Shown one piece after another: positions 43,703 through 52,000 of a stretch of DNA of 64,000 bases. The stretch comes from Catenulispora yoronensis (GTDB taxonomy: Bacteria; Actinomycetota; Actinomycetes; Streptomycetales; Catenulisporaceae), in the NCBI RefSeq assembly GCF_039531695.1, contig NZ_BAAAQN010000068.1, positions 1-64,000 of the forward strand, given 5' to 3'. A program made the translations under genes and the position numbers. Position 1 is the first letter of the stretch, and the number at the start of each line of letters is the position of its first letter. The notes beneath the pieces are model-generated. The model was not told where the DNA came from. It saw only the letters and a list, made by a program, of their open reading frames with translations, and made no database searches.

Positions 43703-46048
43703 GTGGCACCACGCAACAACCAGTGGACGCTGCTCGGGCTGGACACCGATCCGGTGCCCGGGGATCCGGCGAAGCTGGACTACCTCATCTCGCGCATGCA
43801 CAGCCTGGCCGACGACGCCGACCGGGCCCGCAGCGGTGTGGTGGGGCTGCTCGCCGACCGGGCGCTGAACGGCTGGATGGGTGCCTCCGGCGACGCGTTC
43901 CGCGCGGCCTGCGAGCCGCTGCCGGACCACTTGCAGAAGCTGCGGCAGTCCTACGAGGACGCGGCCTCGGCGCTGACGGCGTACCAGAAGTCGCTGGGCG
44001 ACGCGCGCTCCAAGTCGGCGACGGCGGTCGGCCAGGGCGTCAGCGCCTACGGCAAGTACAACTGCCTGGGCGACGGGCCGCCCTGCCACAAGATGGACGA
44101 CGGCGAGTACCAACGCTGGGTCGACAAGCTCGGCCGCGACCTGATGCTCCAGCAGCAGAAGAACGCCCCCGGCTCCCAGCTCGCGGCGCCCGGACACCAG
44201 CCGACGGAGTTCGTCGGCCCGTACGCGTGGGCACCGGAGCAGCGGGCGCTGATAGCCGCCCGCACCGCGGCCCTCCAGGCGCAGACCGACAACACCAACG
44301 CGGCGAACGCCTGCCACCAGGCCCTGGAGGACGCCGCGCACCTGGCGGCGGCGCTGTCGAAGATCACCGGCCCCGGCTCCTCGACCGCGGGCACCACCTT
44401 CGACGAGCGCTTCAAGAACGCCGGCGGCGACCCCGCGCAGCTGATCCTGGACCCGGCGGCCGGACAGGACGTCGAGACCGCCGGCATGCCCCCGGCCGGC
44501 TCGAAGCCCCAGGACGTGACGCTGTGGTGGAACGGCCTCGACGACGCGGCGCGCCAGCGCTACATCCACGACCACGCGGGCGACATCGTCGGGCTGGACG
44601 GGGTCCCGCAGGCCGCGAGGGACCAGGCGTACCAGGTCCTGCACCCGGTGGTGCACCACCCGCACGACGGGGACGACGGCGGGCGGCGGCGCCAGCCGAA
44701 GCCGGGTACTGGGGATCACCACGGGGGTGGGGATCCGACGGCGCATCCGAAGCCGAATCCGGACCCGAAGCCCAATCCGGACCCGAACCCTAACCCGAAT
44801 CAGGATCAGGATCCGGATCACAAGCCGGGTCAGCATGACGGCGATCCGAACCAGGATCCGGATCACAAGCCGGGTCAGCACGATGGCGATCCGAACCAGG
44901 ATCCGGATCACAAGCCTGGCCAGCATGACGGCGATCCGAATCAGGATCCGGACCACAAGCCCGGCCAACACGATGGCGATCCGAACCAGGATCCGGACCA
45001 CAAGCCCGGCCAGCACGACGGCGATCCGAACCAGGATCCGGACCACGACCGCGACCACGACGGTGACCGTGACCATGATCGTGACCCCGGCCATCACCAC
45101 GATCACGACGGTCCGCCGAAGCACGCCCCCGGAGATCCCAGCGTTCCCAGCGATCCGTCGTCGCCGCCGGACCACGCCTTCCCGCCCGCGGACCCCGATC
45201 CCGATCCCGACCAGGTCACGCGCGTCACCATGCCGTCGCCGGTCGCGGACCCGCCGGTCGCGGACCCGCACCAGCCGGTCGACCCGCCGCAGCAGCCGGC
45301 CGATCCGCCCCAGCACTCGACCGGCCCCTCGCACGGCCCGAGCACGCCGCCGGACTACCGCATCACCAGCGAGCCGCAGCACGCGCCGAAGGCCGACGAC
45401 CTGTGGCGCAGCGGCTCGCACAGCGCGTACCACGAGGTGTCGGCCCCGGAGTCCGGAGCGTGGGTGCCCGGCGCCACCGCCCCGCCCGCCGACCTGAGCC
45501 TGAACGCCGACCAGTGGGCGGCCGGTCCGGCCGTCCCCGTCGCCGACGCGGCCATGGACGCCGACGCGTGGACGCCCGGTCCGCACGTGCCGCGCAGCGA
45601 CGCCAGCATGGACGCCGCCTCCTGGCTCGGCGACGGCCACGCCGTGCGGGCCGGGGCGGGCATGGACGGCGGCATGGCGACCGGCGGCTCCTGGCTGACC
45701 GGTGGCGATCTCCCGCAGAGCGACCAGGCCGGCGGCCCGCTCGGCGCGTTCCACAACCCGGCCGCGCCGGCCGCCAACCTCTTCGAGCAGGTGGGCCGGG
45801 TCGCCATGGACAACTACCAGAACGGGTCGATGCCCGCCGACGCGCTCCAGGCCCCGGGTGCCTTCCCGGGCGCGAGCTTCCAGCACTCGGGCGGCTCGGG
45901 CGCGTTCCCTGGCGACGACTCGCTGTCCGGCTCGCAGCCCGACCCGCTGTCCGGCTCGTTGTCCGGCTCGCAGGCCGACTCGGCGGTCGGTACCGGCGGC
46001 GCGTCGATGGAGGGCAGCCACGTGGTCGGCCACCGGTACTACGCGTAG
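43703..46048 (+). CDS. Large WXG100-headed repeat protein, probable type VII secretion substrate
   Basis: 781 residues from GTG 43703. Residues 20-115 form a helix-turn-helix hairpin with W58-M-G60 at the turn, as in WXG100/LXG proteins. Residues 275-310 carry WWNGLDDAARQRYIHDHAGD then IVGLDGVPQAARDQA, a linker motif seen before DUF1023 hydrolase or toxin domains. Here no enzyme follows. Instead residues 370-444 are five near-identical 15-residue repeats DPDHKPGQHDGDPNQ, then an Asp/His/Arg tract, a Pro-rich zone, and three 18-residue repeats with a central Trp (residues 596-649). The repeats are acidic and His-rich and could bind divalent metals. Confidence 0.85.
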   Translation: MAPRNNQWTLLGLDTDPVPGDPAKLDYLISRMHSLADDADRARSGVVGLLADRALNGWMGASGDAFRAACEPLPDHLQKLRQSYEDAASALTAYQKSLGDARSKSATAVGQGVSAYGKYNCLGDGPPCHKMDDGEYQRWVDKLGRDLMLQQQKNAPGSQLAAPGHQPTEFVGPYAWAPEQRALIAARTAALQAQTDNTNAANACHQALEDAAHLAAALSKITGPGSSTAGTTFDERFKNAGGDPAQLILDPAAGQDVETAGMPPAGSKPQDVTLWWNGLDDAARQRYIHDHAGDIVGLDGVPQAARDQAYQVLHPVVHHPHDGDDGGRRRQPKPGTGDHHGGGDPTAHPKPNPDPKPNPDPNPNPNQDQDPDHKPGQHDGDPNQDPDHKPGQHDGDPNQDPDHKPGQHDGDPNQDPDHKPGQHDGDPNQDPDHKPGQHDGDPNQDPDHDRDHDGDRDHDRDPGHHHDHDGPPKHAPGDPSVPSDPSSPPDHAFPPADPDPDPDQVTRVTMPSPVADPPVADPHQPVDPPQQPADPPQHSTGPSHGPSTPPDYRITSEPQHAPKADDLWRSGSHSAYHEVSAPESGAWVPGATAPPADLSLNADQWAAGPAVPVADAAMDADAWTPGPHVPRSDASMDAASWLGDGHAVRAGAGMDGGMATGGSWLTGGDLPQSDQAGGPLGAFHNPAAPAANLFEQVGRVAMDNYQNGSMPADALQAPGAFPGASFQHSGGSGAFPGDDSLSGSQPDPLSGSLSGSQADSAVGTGGASMEGSHVVGHRYYA
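44810..45034 (+). repeat. 45-bp coding tandem repeat, five units
   Basis: Units begin at 44810, 44855, 44900, 44945 and 44990. Protein identity is complete between units, while the DNA differs at synonymous sites (for example GAT/GAC, CCG/CCT/CCC), so amino-acid sequence seems to be kept by selection or recent homogenisation. Confidence 0.9.
45488..45649 (+). repeat. 54-bp coding repeat, three units
   Basis: Three 18-residue units of the pattern A-D-x-S-x-D-A-x-x-W-x-x-G-x-x-V-P lie in the C-terminal part of the WXG100-headed protein. They are more diverged than the 15-residue repeats and may be older structural modules. Confidence 0.7.
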
Positions 46049-46212
46049 CGGAACGGTGTCACCGGCGCCGCGCAGCCTGCATTGCCTGAGCCGCTGGCGT
46101 TATAGCGGAGTCGTAGATCAGGCATGCCCCACAAGCGTCGCAGGATACTTAGTCCCCGATTGAGTATCCGCACGCTTGTCGCCCATCGGCCCGGCGAACC
46201 AGGCTGGACGCC

Positions 46213-46584
46213 ATGGGTTACCGACTCCTGGCCGACATCACGGTGGCGGTGCACATCGCCTTCGTCGCGTTCGTGGTCGTCGGCGGCTTCCTGAGCCTGC
46301 GGTGGCCGCGGCTGCTGTACGCGCACGTAGCCTCCGTCGTGTGGGTGTGCCTGCTCATGCTCGGGCTGAAGCTGACGTGCCCGCTGACGGCCGTCGAGAA
46401 CTGGGCCCGGGAACGCGGCGGCGAACCCGGCATCCCGAAGGGCTTCGTCGAGACACACCTGACCGGCACGCTCTACCCGACCGGCCTGGAGTGGCTGTTC
46501 CGCACGCTCGTCGGCGTCGCGATAGCCGGCTCCTGGCTGCTCTCCAAACACCGGCTGTTTCGGACACTAGGCTCGGAGACATGA
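46213..46584 (+). CDS. DUF2784 membrane protein
   Basis: 123 residues with three to four membrane helices. LLADITVAVHIAFVAFVVVG at the N-terminus, CPLTAVENWARERGG and the late FRTLVGVAIAGSWLL segment match DUF2784, a small membrane family of unknown function. The stop overlaps the next start (ATGA), so it forms a translationally coupled pair with the DUF72 gene. Confidence 0.9.
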   Translation: MGYRLLADITVAVHIAFVAFVVVGGFLSLRWPRLLYAHVASVVWVCLLMLGLKLTCPLTAVENWARERGGEPGIPKGFVETHLTGTLYPTGLEWLFRTLVGVAIAGSWLLSKHRLFRTLGSET

Positions 46585-47441
46585 AACTCCACGTCGGCTG
46601 CGCGATGTGGACCTACGCGTCCTGGCAGGGGCGTCTGGTGCCACATCCGCTTCCGCCGCGTGAGCGCCTGCGCGCGTATGCGACGTGGTGCAACGCGGTC
46701 GAAGGCAACACCACGTTCTATGCGACGCCGTCCCGCGAGACCGCCGAATCCTGGGCCGCGCAGGCACCCGAGGACTTCCGCTTCTTGCTCAAGCTTCCGA
46801 AGCCGGTCACTCACGAACGCCGCCTCTCCGCCGAGGTCTTCACCGCGGGCGGACCACTCCACGTCTTCTTCACCGCTATCGAACCTCTCGGCCGTAATGC
46901 GGCGCTGTGGATCCAGCTCCCGGCCTCCTTCGGCCCCGGGGACCTGCCGACGCTGGCTGCCTTCCTCAGCCGCGTCCCGCAGAACTACCGCTACGCCGTC
47001 GAAGTCCGGCATCCCGCCTTCTTCGAGGACCCGGCCGCCGAACAACGCCTGGAGAAGCTTCTGACCGAGGCCGACGCCGAATGGGTTCCTTTCGACACCC
47101 AGGTGCTCTACGAAACGCCGCCGTCCACCGATGCCGAACGCGAAGCCTGGACCAAGAAGCCGCGTCTTCCGCGCCGTACTCGTGCACTGACTCGCTTTCC
47201 TGTCGTCCGCTATATCGGCCGCGACGACTCCGAGCAGACGGCCGAGGGCTGGCAGCCGTGGGCCGACATCACCGCGGACTGGCTTCGCGAAGGCCGCTCG
47301 CCGACAGTGTTCATCCATACGCCCGACAACGACGAGGCGCCGGTCCTGGCGCGGCGCTTTCACGACGATGTCCGGAGCCGGGTGCCGGAACTGGATGTGC
47401 TGCCCGAGCCGATTCCGGCCGAGCCGCCGACGTTGTTCTGA
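46581..47441 (+). CDS. DUF72 family protein (YecE-like)
   Basis: 286 residues from ATG 46581. A TIM-barrel-like fold is suggested by LHVGCAMWTYASWQGRL, FYATPSRETAESWAAQAPED, FRFLLKLPKPVTHERRL, YAVEVRHPAFF and the end TVFIHTPDNDEAPVLARRF. DUF72 proteins are widespread, and their biochemical activity is not established. Coupled to the DUF2784 gene. Confidence 0.92.
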   Translation: MKLHVGCAMWTYASWQGRLVPHPLPPRERLRAYATWCNAVEGNTTFYATPSRETAESWAAQAPEDFRFLLKLPKPVTHERRLSAEVFTAGGPLHVFFTAIEPLGRNAALWIQLPASFGPGDLPTLAAFLSRVPQNYRYAVEVRHPAFFEDPAAEQRLEKLLTEADAEWVPFDTQVLYETPPSTDAEREAWTKKPRLPRRTRALTRFPVVRYIGRDDSEQTAEGWQPWADITADWLREGRSPTVFIHTPDNDEAPVLARRFHDDVRSRVPELDVLPEPIPAEPPTLF

Positions 47442-47576
47442 GCGTTATCCCGAATGGCAAGGCGGCCCGGATGGCCGTTGGCGCCCGCTGCTATCTTTCA
47501 AACGTTTGGTCAATGCGCTGCACTTCGGGGATCCAGGGCGCAGTGCTTCCCTTCGGGTGGAAATATGGGAACTAAC

Positions 47577-48479
47577 ATGCACTACGGGGTTAAAAGCGTC
47601 GCGATATCAGCCGTCGTCGCGGCTGTTCTGACTGCGACGGCATGTAGCACTTCCGGCAGTGTGGGCGGATCGAAGGCGGCGGGCGGCAAGGGCAAGCCGG
47701 GGCTGTCGACGGGAGTGCCCACCGCCACGGTGGCCGACTCCGACGCGGCGGTCGGCGCCGACGCCTCGGGCACGTCGAGCTCGTCCGGCAAGTCGAGCGC
47801 TTCGGGCAAGTCCAGCAGCAAGCCCAGCACGGCGGCGTCCGGCGCGTCCTCCAGCGGCGCCACCGGCGGCAGCGGCAGCACACTGACGGCGGCCCAGCTC
47901 AAGCCGCTCCTGCTGACCGACAAGGACGATCCCGGCTACACGTTCGACGCCGCCCGGGACGAGACGTCGACCACCGACACCCCGGAGAAGGTGACCGTCG
48001 GCGGCGCCGCCTGCCAGGCGTTCATCGACGCGCAGGACGCGCTGTCCACGAAGTACGGCACCGTCGCCGAGGCCGACCGCCAGCTGGACAAGAAGGCCGA
48101 GAACCACGTCATCCGCGACTCGATCGCCGTCATGCCCTCGCCCGACAAGGCCGCCGCGATGATCGCCGACGTGACCGCGGGCCTCCACGCCTGCAAGTCC
48201 CTGACCATGGCCGACGACTCCGACCAGGTGCAGATGGCGTTCGACCCCATCCCGCAGCTGATCAAGGACGGCCAGGTCGGCTACGTCAACACCATGACCA
48301 TCGGCGGCAACCAGCTCCTGGCGGCGGTCGAGGTCGACCAGGTCGGCTCCACGATCAGCGAGATCGCCTTGGTCGGGCCGATGACGACCGACACCACGAC
48401 CCTCCAGCAGATGGGCGCGACCCTGGCCCACTTGGGTCAGCTCCAGGTGCAGCGGATCAAGGCTGCCCAGGGCCAGTAA
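47577..48479 (+). CDS. Secreted lipoprotein of unknown function
   Basis: 300 residues from ATG 47577; ATG 47565 adds four. A lipoprotein signal ends in the lipobox TATAC with Cys23. A long Ser/Gly/Ala linker (about 24-105) precedes a globular domain (about 106-300; LTAAQLKPLLLTDKDDPGYT, ACQAFIDAQDALSTKYGTVA, GNQLLAAVEVDQVGSTISEI). The domain resembles the PknH-like or LpqN-type sensor lipoproteins in general layout only. It overlaps the convergent DUF4304 gene by 23 nt. Confidence 0.85.
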   Translation: MHYGVKSVAISAVVAAVLTATACSTSGSVGGSKAAGGKGKPGLSTGVPTATVADSDAAVGADASGTSSSSGKSSASGKSSSKPSTAASGASSSGATGGSGSTLTAAQLKPLLLTDKDDPGYTFDAARDETSTTDTPEKVTVGGAACQAFIDAQDALSTKYGTVAEADRQLDKKAENHVIRDSIAVMPSPDKAAAMIADVTAGLHACKSLTMADDSDQVQMAFDPIPQLIKDGQVGYVNTMTIGGNQLLAAVEVDQVGSTISEIALVGPMTTDTTTLQQMGATLAHLGQLQVQRIKAAQGQ

Positions 48480-48963
48480 CCGGACCTGCGTCCGGGCCGG
48501 TGACCACCGCCACGCCGGCCTGCGCCAGCATCCGCTGGACCGCAGGCATGGCGTACTCGGCGATGGCGGCGTAGACGCCGTCGGCGACCCGGCTGACGTC
48601 CTCGGTCGAGTGACCGGCGGCCAGCTCCCACCAGATGTCCTCGTCCGCGGGCATCAGATCCCCGATCCGCTTGCAGTGGAACGAGGACGGCCAGTAATGC
48701 GCGCCGGGCCGGGGGCGGAGCGGCATGTCGGGCTGCTCGCTCCGAAACTCGGCCCAGGCCGCTTTGCCGATGACCGAGATGTTGACGGTGAAGCGGACCG
48801 AGGCGGCGGTATTGCTGCGCGAGCGCTGGAAGCCCATCTGCGCCCACGAGCGGGGATCGGGGAGCAGGTACCTCTGGCCGCTGCCCTGCCAGCCGAGGGC
48901 GCGTAGTCGGGGCGCGAGGTTGTGGTGGATCAGCGTTCGGAAGAGGTCTTGGGCGGTGGTCAT
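48457..48963 (-). CDS. DUF4304 domain protein
   Basis: 168 residues. LFRTLIHHNLAPRLRALGWQ followed by FQRSRSNTAASVRFTVNISV and a Trp-rich WWELAAG region match DUF4304, a family often found in polymorphic-toxin immunity settings. No toxin is adjacent, so its role here is open. It ends in a Gly/Pro-rich tail that overlaps the lipoprotein gene. Confidence 0.85.
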   Translation of the reverse strand: MTTAQDLFRTLIHHNLAPRLRALGWQGSGQRYLLPDPRSWAQMGFQRSRSNTAASVRFTVNISVIGKAAWAEFRSEQPDMPLRPRPGAHYWPSSFHCKRIGDLMPADEDIWWELAAGHSTEDVSRVADGVYAAIAEYAMPAVQRMLAQAGVAVVTGPDAGPVTGPGQP

Positions 48964-49105
48964 GGTGTGCCGGACGGCTCCCTGTAGGCGGTGTTGTCCG
49001 CGTGCATTCTCGTCGCTTCACACCGTGGGACGCGGCCAGGGTGCGAATGAGCGAAAGATCGGTATTGTCCTTTTCGGATGATGAGACTGGGGCTCAGGAG
49101 GCGTG

Positions 49106-49567
49106 ATGGGTTCGCTCGCGGTGCGGGTGATGGGTGCGTTCGTGGACGACGATGACCCGGGCGTGCCCAGTGGGCCGGTGGACATAGGCACGGCCGGGGT
49201 GCATCACGCGCGGAATGAGATCGGGTCGTGGCAGACGCTGATACTGATGTTCATCTCGGTGATCGTGGTCGGGGCGGTGGTGCTGCTTTATGTCGTGCGG
49301 CAGCGTGGGCGGTTGGTGGAGCGGCGGCGGTTACGCCGGATGGCTGAAGCCGCGAAGAGTTCGGGCCAGGGCATGAGCGAGAGCCTGAGCGAGAGCCCTG
49401 GCGCGGAAGTAGCCGCCACCGCCGCTACCGCTGCTGCTGCCGCCGCTCCCACCATCGCCGCCCCCACCCCCACGGTTGCCATCTCCGTCTCCCCACCACC
49501 CCCCACTGCACCGACGCCACCCCGCCCCACCACCTCCACCCCCGGCCGCCCGGCACCGAACGCGTAA
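49106..49567 (+). CDS. Small single-pass membrane protein
   Basis: 153 residues from ATG 49106 with AGGAGG 4 nt upstream. One membrane helix (TLILMFISVIVVGAVVLLYV, about residues 45-65) separates a short acidic outer or inner N-terminus from a cytoplasmic-type Arg-rich segment and an Ala/Pro/Thr-rich tail. No family recognised. It ends 10 nt before the cystathionine gamma-synthase start. Confidence 0.7.
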   Translation: MGSLAVRVMGAFVDDDDPGVPSGPVDIGTAGVHHARNEIGSWQTLILMFISVIVVGAVVLLYVVRQRGRLVERRRLRRMAEAAKSSGQGMSESLSESPGAEVAATAATAAAAAAPTIAAPTPTVAISVSPPPPTAPTPPRPTTSTPGRPAPNA

Positions 49568-49577
49568 CCTAAACACC

Positions 49578-50741
49578 ATGTCCGCATCTGACGCCCACGC
49601 CCACGCCGCCTTCGAGACCCTGGCCATCCACGCCGGCCAGGACCCGGACCCGCTGACCGGCGCCGTCGTCCCTCCGATCTACCAGGTCTCGACCTACAAG
49701 CAGGACGGTGTCGGCGGCCTGCGCAACGGTTACGAGTACTCCCGCAGCGCCAACCCCACTCGCAAGGCGCTGGAGGACTGCTTGGCCGCGATCGAGGGTG
49801 GTCGCACCGGTCTGGCCTTCGCTTCGGGGCTGGCCGCGGAGGACTGTCTGCTGCGGACCGTCTGCATTCCCGGCGATCACGTCGTCATCCCGGCCGACGC
49901 GTATGGCGGCACGTTCCGTCTGTTCTCCAAGGTGCTCTCGCGTTGGGGCCTCGGGTGGACCGCGGCCGACATGTCGGATCCGGCGGCGGTGCGCGCGGCT
50001 GTGGTGCCGGGCAAGACCAAGGCGATCTGGGTCGAGACTCCCTCCAATCCGCTGCTCGGCATCGCGGACATCGCCGGGCTGGCGGTGATCGCTCATGAGA
50101 CCGGCTCGTTGCTGGTCGTGGACAACACCTTCGCCACCCCTTACCTCCAGCAGCCGTTGGCGCTCGGCGCCGACGTGGTGGTGCACTCCACCACCAAGTA
50201 CATGGGCGGCCACTCCGACGTCGTCGGGGGCGCGCTGGTGGTGGCCGACGAGGAGCTCGGTGGGCAGCTGGCCTACCACCAGAACGCGATGGGCGCCGTC
50301 GCCGGGCCCTTCGACGCCTGGCTGGTGCTGCGCGGGGTGAAGACCCTGGCGGTGCGGATGGACCGGCACTGCTCCAACGCGCAGCGCATCGCCGAGGCCC
50401 TGGTCGCGCATCCGAAGGTGACCGCGGTGCACTACCCCGGCCTGGAGACCGATCCCGGTCACGAGGTCGCGGCCAAGCAGATGTCCGGCTTCGGCGGCAT
50501 GATCTCGTTCCGGGTGGCCGGCGGCGAGCAGGAGGCGGTCGACCTGTGCGGGCGCACCGAGCTGTTCACGCTCGGCGAGTCGCTCGGCGGCGTCGAGTCG
50601 CTGATCGAGCACCCGGGCCGGATGACGCACGCCAGCGCCGCCGGCTCGCCGCTGGAGGTCCCGAACGACCTGGTGCGGCTGTCGGTGGGCATCGAGTCGG
50701 TGGACGACCTGCTCGCGGACCTGCTGCGCGCGCTCGGCTGA
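49578..50741 (+). CDS. metB: Cystathionine gamma-synthase/lyase-type PLP enzyme
   Basis: 387 residues from ATG 49578. Motifs: PIYQVSTYKQDGVGGLRNGY, EYSRSANPTRKALE, and the PLP lysine Lys207 in HSTTKYMGGHSD. The C-terminal SLGGVESLIEHPGRMTHAS with VRLSVGIESVDDLLADL is typical. Sequence alone does not split gamma-synthase (methionine direction) from gamma-lyase (cysteine direction). With a cystathionine beta-synthase gene in the window, lyase activity is quite possible. A strong terminator follows. Confidence 0.92.
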   Translation: MSASDAHAHAAFETLAIHAGQDPDPLTGAVVPPIYQVSTYKQDGVGGLRNGYEYSRSANPTRKALEDCLAAIEGGRTGLAFASGLAAEDCLLRTVCIPGDHVVIPADAYGGTFRLFSKVLSRWGLGWTAADMSDPAAVRAAVVPGKTKAIWVETPSNPLLGIADIAGLAVIAHETGSLLVVDNTFATPYLQQPLALGADVVVHSTTKYMGGHSDVVGGALVVADEELGGQLAYHQNAMGAVAGPFDAWLVLRGVKTLAVRMDRHCSNAQRIAEALVAHPKVTAVHYPGLETDPGHEVAAKQMSGFGGMISFRVAGGEQEAVDLCGRTELFTLGESLGGVESLIEHPGRMTHASAAGSPLEVPNDLVRLSVGIESVDDLLADLLRALG

Positions 50742-50758
50742 GACCTGACCTCGCCGGC

Positions 50759-50792
50759 AAGGGCCACTCCCGATGGAGTGGCCCTTGTTCTT
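50759..50792 (+). terminator. Rho-independent terminator after metB-type gene
   Basis: A perfect 12-bp stem, AAGGGCCACTCC (50759-50770) with GGAGTGGCCCTT (50775-50786), encloses a CGAT tetraloop and is followed by GTTCTT. Confidence 0.9.
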
Positions 50793-50851
50793 GACGCCGC
50801 CGATCCCCCAGCCTGGCAGCATAACGTCAGGGGCGCGGAGGGATCAGGGCT

Positions 50852-51934
50852 ATGACACTTGCCGCGAGCGAGGGGCGATTCGGGACGACCCCGACGGATG
50901 AGGCGACGACCCCGGCGGACGAGGCACCGGCGGCCGCGGCACTGGCCGCGTCCGAGGTCCCCGAGGTCCCCAAGGTCCCCGAGGCAGTCGAAGTTTCCGG
51001 GGCAGCCGAGGCCCCCAAAGTCCCCGAGGCCCGCGAAGCCCCCACCACCCCCCGCATGTCCTCCGCCGCCTGGACCGCCCTCGTCGCCGTCTACTTCGTC
51101 TGGGGATCGACCTACCTCGCGATCCGCTACGCGATCGAATCGATCCCGCCCCTCTCCTCCGCCGGCCTCCGCTTCACCCTCGCCGGCCTGATCCTCGCCG
51201 CCTTCATCGCGATCCGCCGCGGCCCGTCCGCCCTGCGCGTCTCCCGCGCCCAGCTCCTGTCCGCCGCCGCGATCGGCGTCCTGCTCCTGCTCGGCGGCAA
51301 CGGCGGCGTGGTCCTGTCCGAGCAGTACATCCCCACCGGCATGTCGGCGCTGCTGGTGGCCTCGGTCCCGCTGTGGATCGTGGTGTGGCGCGTGGTCGCC
51401 AAGGACCGGCCGAACCGCTGGACGCTGCTCGGCGTGCTGATCGGCTTCGTCGGCCTGGTGGTGCTGATGCGCCCCGGCGGCGGCGTCGCGCACAACTACT
51501 TCCTCGGCGTGGCGCTGGTGGTCGTGGCCTCGGTCAGCTGGGCGCTCGGCTCGGTGGCGTCGAAGACCTGGCTGACCCCTCCGAAGGACCCCTTCGTCGC
51601 CTCCGCCTATCAGATGGTGTTCGGCGGCCTCGGCTGCGCGGTCGCGGCGGCGCTGCACGGCGAGAGCTTCGATCCGGCGGCGATCACCGGGACGTCGGCG
51701 TGGGCGACGCTGTATCTCGTCGCGGCCGGCTCGCTTGTTGCGTTTTCCTCATATGTATGGCTGCTTAACAACGCCCCGATATCCCTGGTCTCAACATATG
51801 CATATGTGAACCCGGTCGTCGCGGTGGCTCTCGGCGCCCTGTTCCTCGGCGAGTCGATCACGCTCGCGGTGGTGGTCGGCGGCGTGATCGTCGTGCTCGG
51901 GGTGGCGGTGGTGATAGCGACGGAGCGCAGGTGA
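50852..51934 (+). CDS. EamA/DMT family transporter
   Basis: 360 residues, ATG with GGAGGGAT upstream. Ten hydrophobic helices in two EamA repeats; the first starts with ALVAVYFVWGSTYLAIRYAI and the second with NYFLGVALVVVASVSWALGS. Such transporters export amino acids or other metabolites. The first 65 residues are a hydrophilic tail of degenerate 3-6-residue repeats of the type E-V-P-K/E and E-A-P, which is unusual for the family. Confidence 0.92.
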   Translation: MTLAASEGRFGTTPTDEATTPADEAPAAAALAASEVPEVPKVPEAVEVSGAAEAPKVPEAREAPTTPRMSSAAWTALVAVYFVWGSTYLAIRYAIESIPPLSSAGLRFTLAGLILAAFIAIRRGPSALRVSRAQLLSAAAIGVLLLLGGNGGVVLSEQYIPTGMSALLVASVPLWIVVWRVVAKDRPNRWTLLGVLIGFVGLVVLMRPGGGVAHNYFLGVALVVVASVSWALGSVASKTWLTPPKDPFVASAYQMVFGGLGCAVAAALHGESFDPAAITGTSAWATLYLVAAGSLVAFSSYVWLLNNAPISLVSTYAYVNPVVAVALGALFLGESITLAVVVGGVIVVLGVAVVIATERR

Positions 51935-52000
51935 GAGACGGTCCGGTGAACGACCGGGGGGACTAGACGAAAATACGTATCCTGGCGGGGTACACCCGCT

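Noticed and set aside
44810..45034. Treating the 45-bp repeats as a CRISPR array
   Set aside because: The units are contiguous without spacers and in frame within a clear protein-coding gene.
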